A DNA stretch of 5,431 nt from Candidatus Sumerlaeota bacterium (GTDB lineage: Bacteria; Sumerlaeota; Sumerlaeia; UBA8349): NCBI GenBank assembly GCA_003501375.1, contig DNPO01000316.1, positions 1 to 5,431 of the forward strand, read 5' to 3'. A program made the position numbers and the translations under genes. Below the pieces are notes generated by a model. The model worked only from the letters and a program-made list of their open reading frames with translations, was not told the origin of the DNA and made no database searches. This document shows positions 4,623 through 5,431 of the stretch, piece by piece (within the stretch, counting starts at the first letter, position 1; each line of letters starts with the position of its first letter).

Positions 4623-5431
4623 ATGATCGAACGCTATAGCCTACCGGAACTCATTGACCTTTGGAGCGAGCACAGCAAATTCCAGTCTTGGCTGGATGTA
4701 GAAATTGCTGCGTGCGAAGCGTGGGCAGAACGGGGCGAAATCCCCGCCGATGCGCTGGCAGAAATTCGTGAAAAAGCCAAGTTCGATGTGGCTCGTATTG
4801 ACGAAATCGAAGCCACCGTGCATCACGACGTAATCGCGTTCACGACCTGCCTGGCCGAAGTGATTGGTCCCAATTCTCGCTATGTACACTTGGGGCTTAC
4901 CTCCTCGGACGTACTGGACACGGCGCTTGCGCTGCGTTTGGTCAAAGCGGTCGATTTCATTCTGGAAAAACTGGATGCCCTGACGGTCGTTCTGGAAAAG
5001 CAAGCAATTGCTCACAAAGATACGTTGATGGTCGGACGCACCCACGGCATTCACGCCGAACCGATTGTCTTGGGGCATAAGTTCCTGATCTGGTTGGAAG
5101 AAATGCGTCGTAATCGCCGTCGTCTCTGTGAGGCGCGCGAAACGGTTCGCGTCGGTAAAATATCCGGCGCGGTGGGCACCTATGCGCATACCGGGGTGGG
5201 TATCGAACGCTACGTTTGTACCAAGTTGGGCCTGCGTCCCTCGCCCATTTCCACCCAGGTGTTGCAGCGTGATCGCCATGCGGAGTATATGTCCGCCATT
5301 GCTATCACCGCCGCGACAGTTGAAAAAATCGCCACGGAAATCCGCGCGCTTCAGCGCACCGATATCCGTGAGGTGGAAGAGCCGTTCCGCAAGGGGCAAA
5401 AGGGTTCCTCCGCCATGCCGCACAAGCGCAA
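4623..5431 (+). CDS. purB: Adenylosuccinate lyase, C-terminus beyond the right edge
   Basis: The first 269 residues are present and the frame is open at the edge; family members of this type are about 430 residues long. The enzyme is a cytoplasmic homotetramer that releases fumarate from SAICAR and from adenylosuccinate, two steps of purine synthesis. The N-terminus MIERYSLPEL is typical. THHD-type segment TVHHDVIAF (65-73) carries His68, HLGLTSSDVLDT (89-100) carries His89, and GRTHGIHAEP (138-147) carries His141, the catalytic acid, at the same numbers as in the short Bacillus/Thermotoga-type enzymes. SGAVGTYAH (181-189) follows. The fumarase/lyase superfamily signature GSSAMPHKR (261-269) holds the loop Ser262/Ser263 and ends exactly at the window edge. 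The ATG lies two bases after the EIIA stop with GAGG seven bases upstream, indicating an operon. All active-site positions that can be seen are intact. Confidence 0.96.
   Translation, partial: MIERYSLPELIDLWSEHSKFQSWLDVEIAACEAWAERGEIPADALAEIREKAKFDVARIDEIEATVHHDVIAFTTCLAEVIGPNSRYVHLGLTSSDVLDTALALRLVKAVDFILEKLDALTVVLEKQAIAHKDTLMVGRTHGIHAEPIVLGHKFLIWLEEMRRNRRRLCEARETVRVGKISGAVGTYAHTGVGIERYVCTKLGLRPSPISTQVLQRDRHAEYMSAIAITAATVEKIATEIRALQRTDIREVEEPFRKGQKGSSAMPHKR

Noticed and set aside
4641..5423. Open frame of 260 codons on the minus strand opposite purB
   Set aside because: purB is unmistakable on the plus strand, and the antisense product has no recognisable motif. It arises from the codon bias of purB.

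Overview
The window is a gene-dense bacterial stretch of roughly average GC content with no mobile elements, RNA genes or CRISPR. It holds six protein-coding genes, two of them cut by the window edges. The flavour (an exported member of the sialate O-acetylesterase family with a lysine-rich, proline-rich insertion, a stand-alone PTS EIIA-type protein, and a periplasmic single-Cache protein) suggests a Gram-negative from the Planctomycetota/Verrucomicrobiota/Lentisphaerota group. This is an inference from gene content, not a demonstrated placement.

Left half, minus strand: a truncated secreted Cache-domain protein (1-260) lies downstream of a complete 404-residue Bcr/CflA-type MFS exporter (430-1644). 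They are separated by an AT-rich gap with a TATAAT box that could drive the Cache gene on its own. A 215-bp divergent spacer (1645-1859) separates the exporter from the plus-strand genes.

Right half, plus strand: the SASA-family protein (1860-3428) overlaps an isochorismatase-fold cysteine hydrolase (3425-3973) by four bases (ATGA), so the two are very probably translated together. After a 191-bp spacer with several short palindromes and a plausible sigma70-type promoter comes an EIIA (PtsN/fructose-type) protein (4165-4620). Two bases later adenylosuccinate lyase (purB, from 4623) begins and runs off the right edge.

The most notable point is that the SASA-family protein keeps the overall family architecture, but the positions expected to carry the catalytic Ser, Asp and His are replaced (GQGN for GQSN, GEGN for GESN, no D-x-H-P). 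It therefore looks like an exported pseudoenzyme, or an enzyme with changed chemistry, coupled to a hydrolase whose own triad is intact. The second point is the tight pairing of a phosphocarrier-type EIIA domain with a purine biosynthesis enzyme, under a promoter whose -35 and -10 boxes each sit in a short palindrome. No clearly new multi-gene system is demonstrated here.
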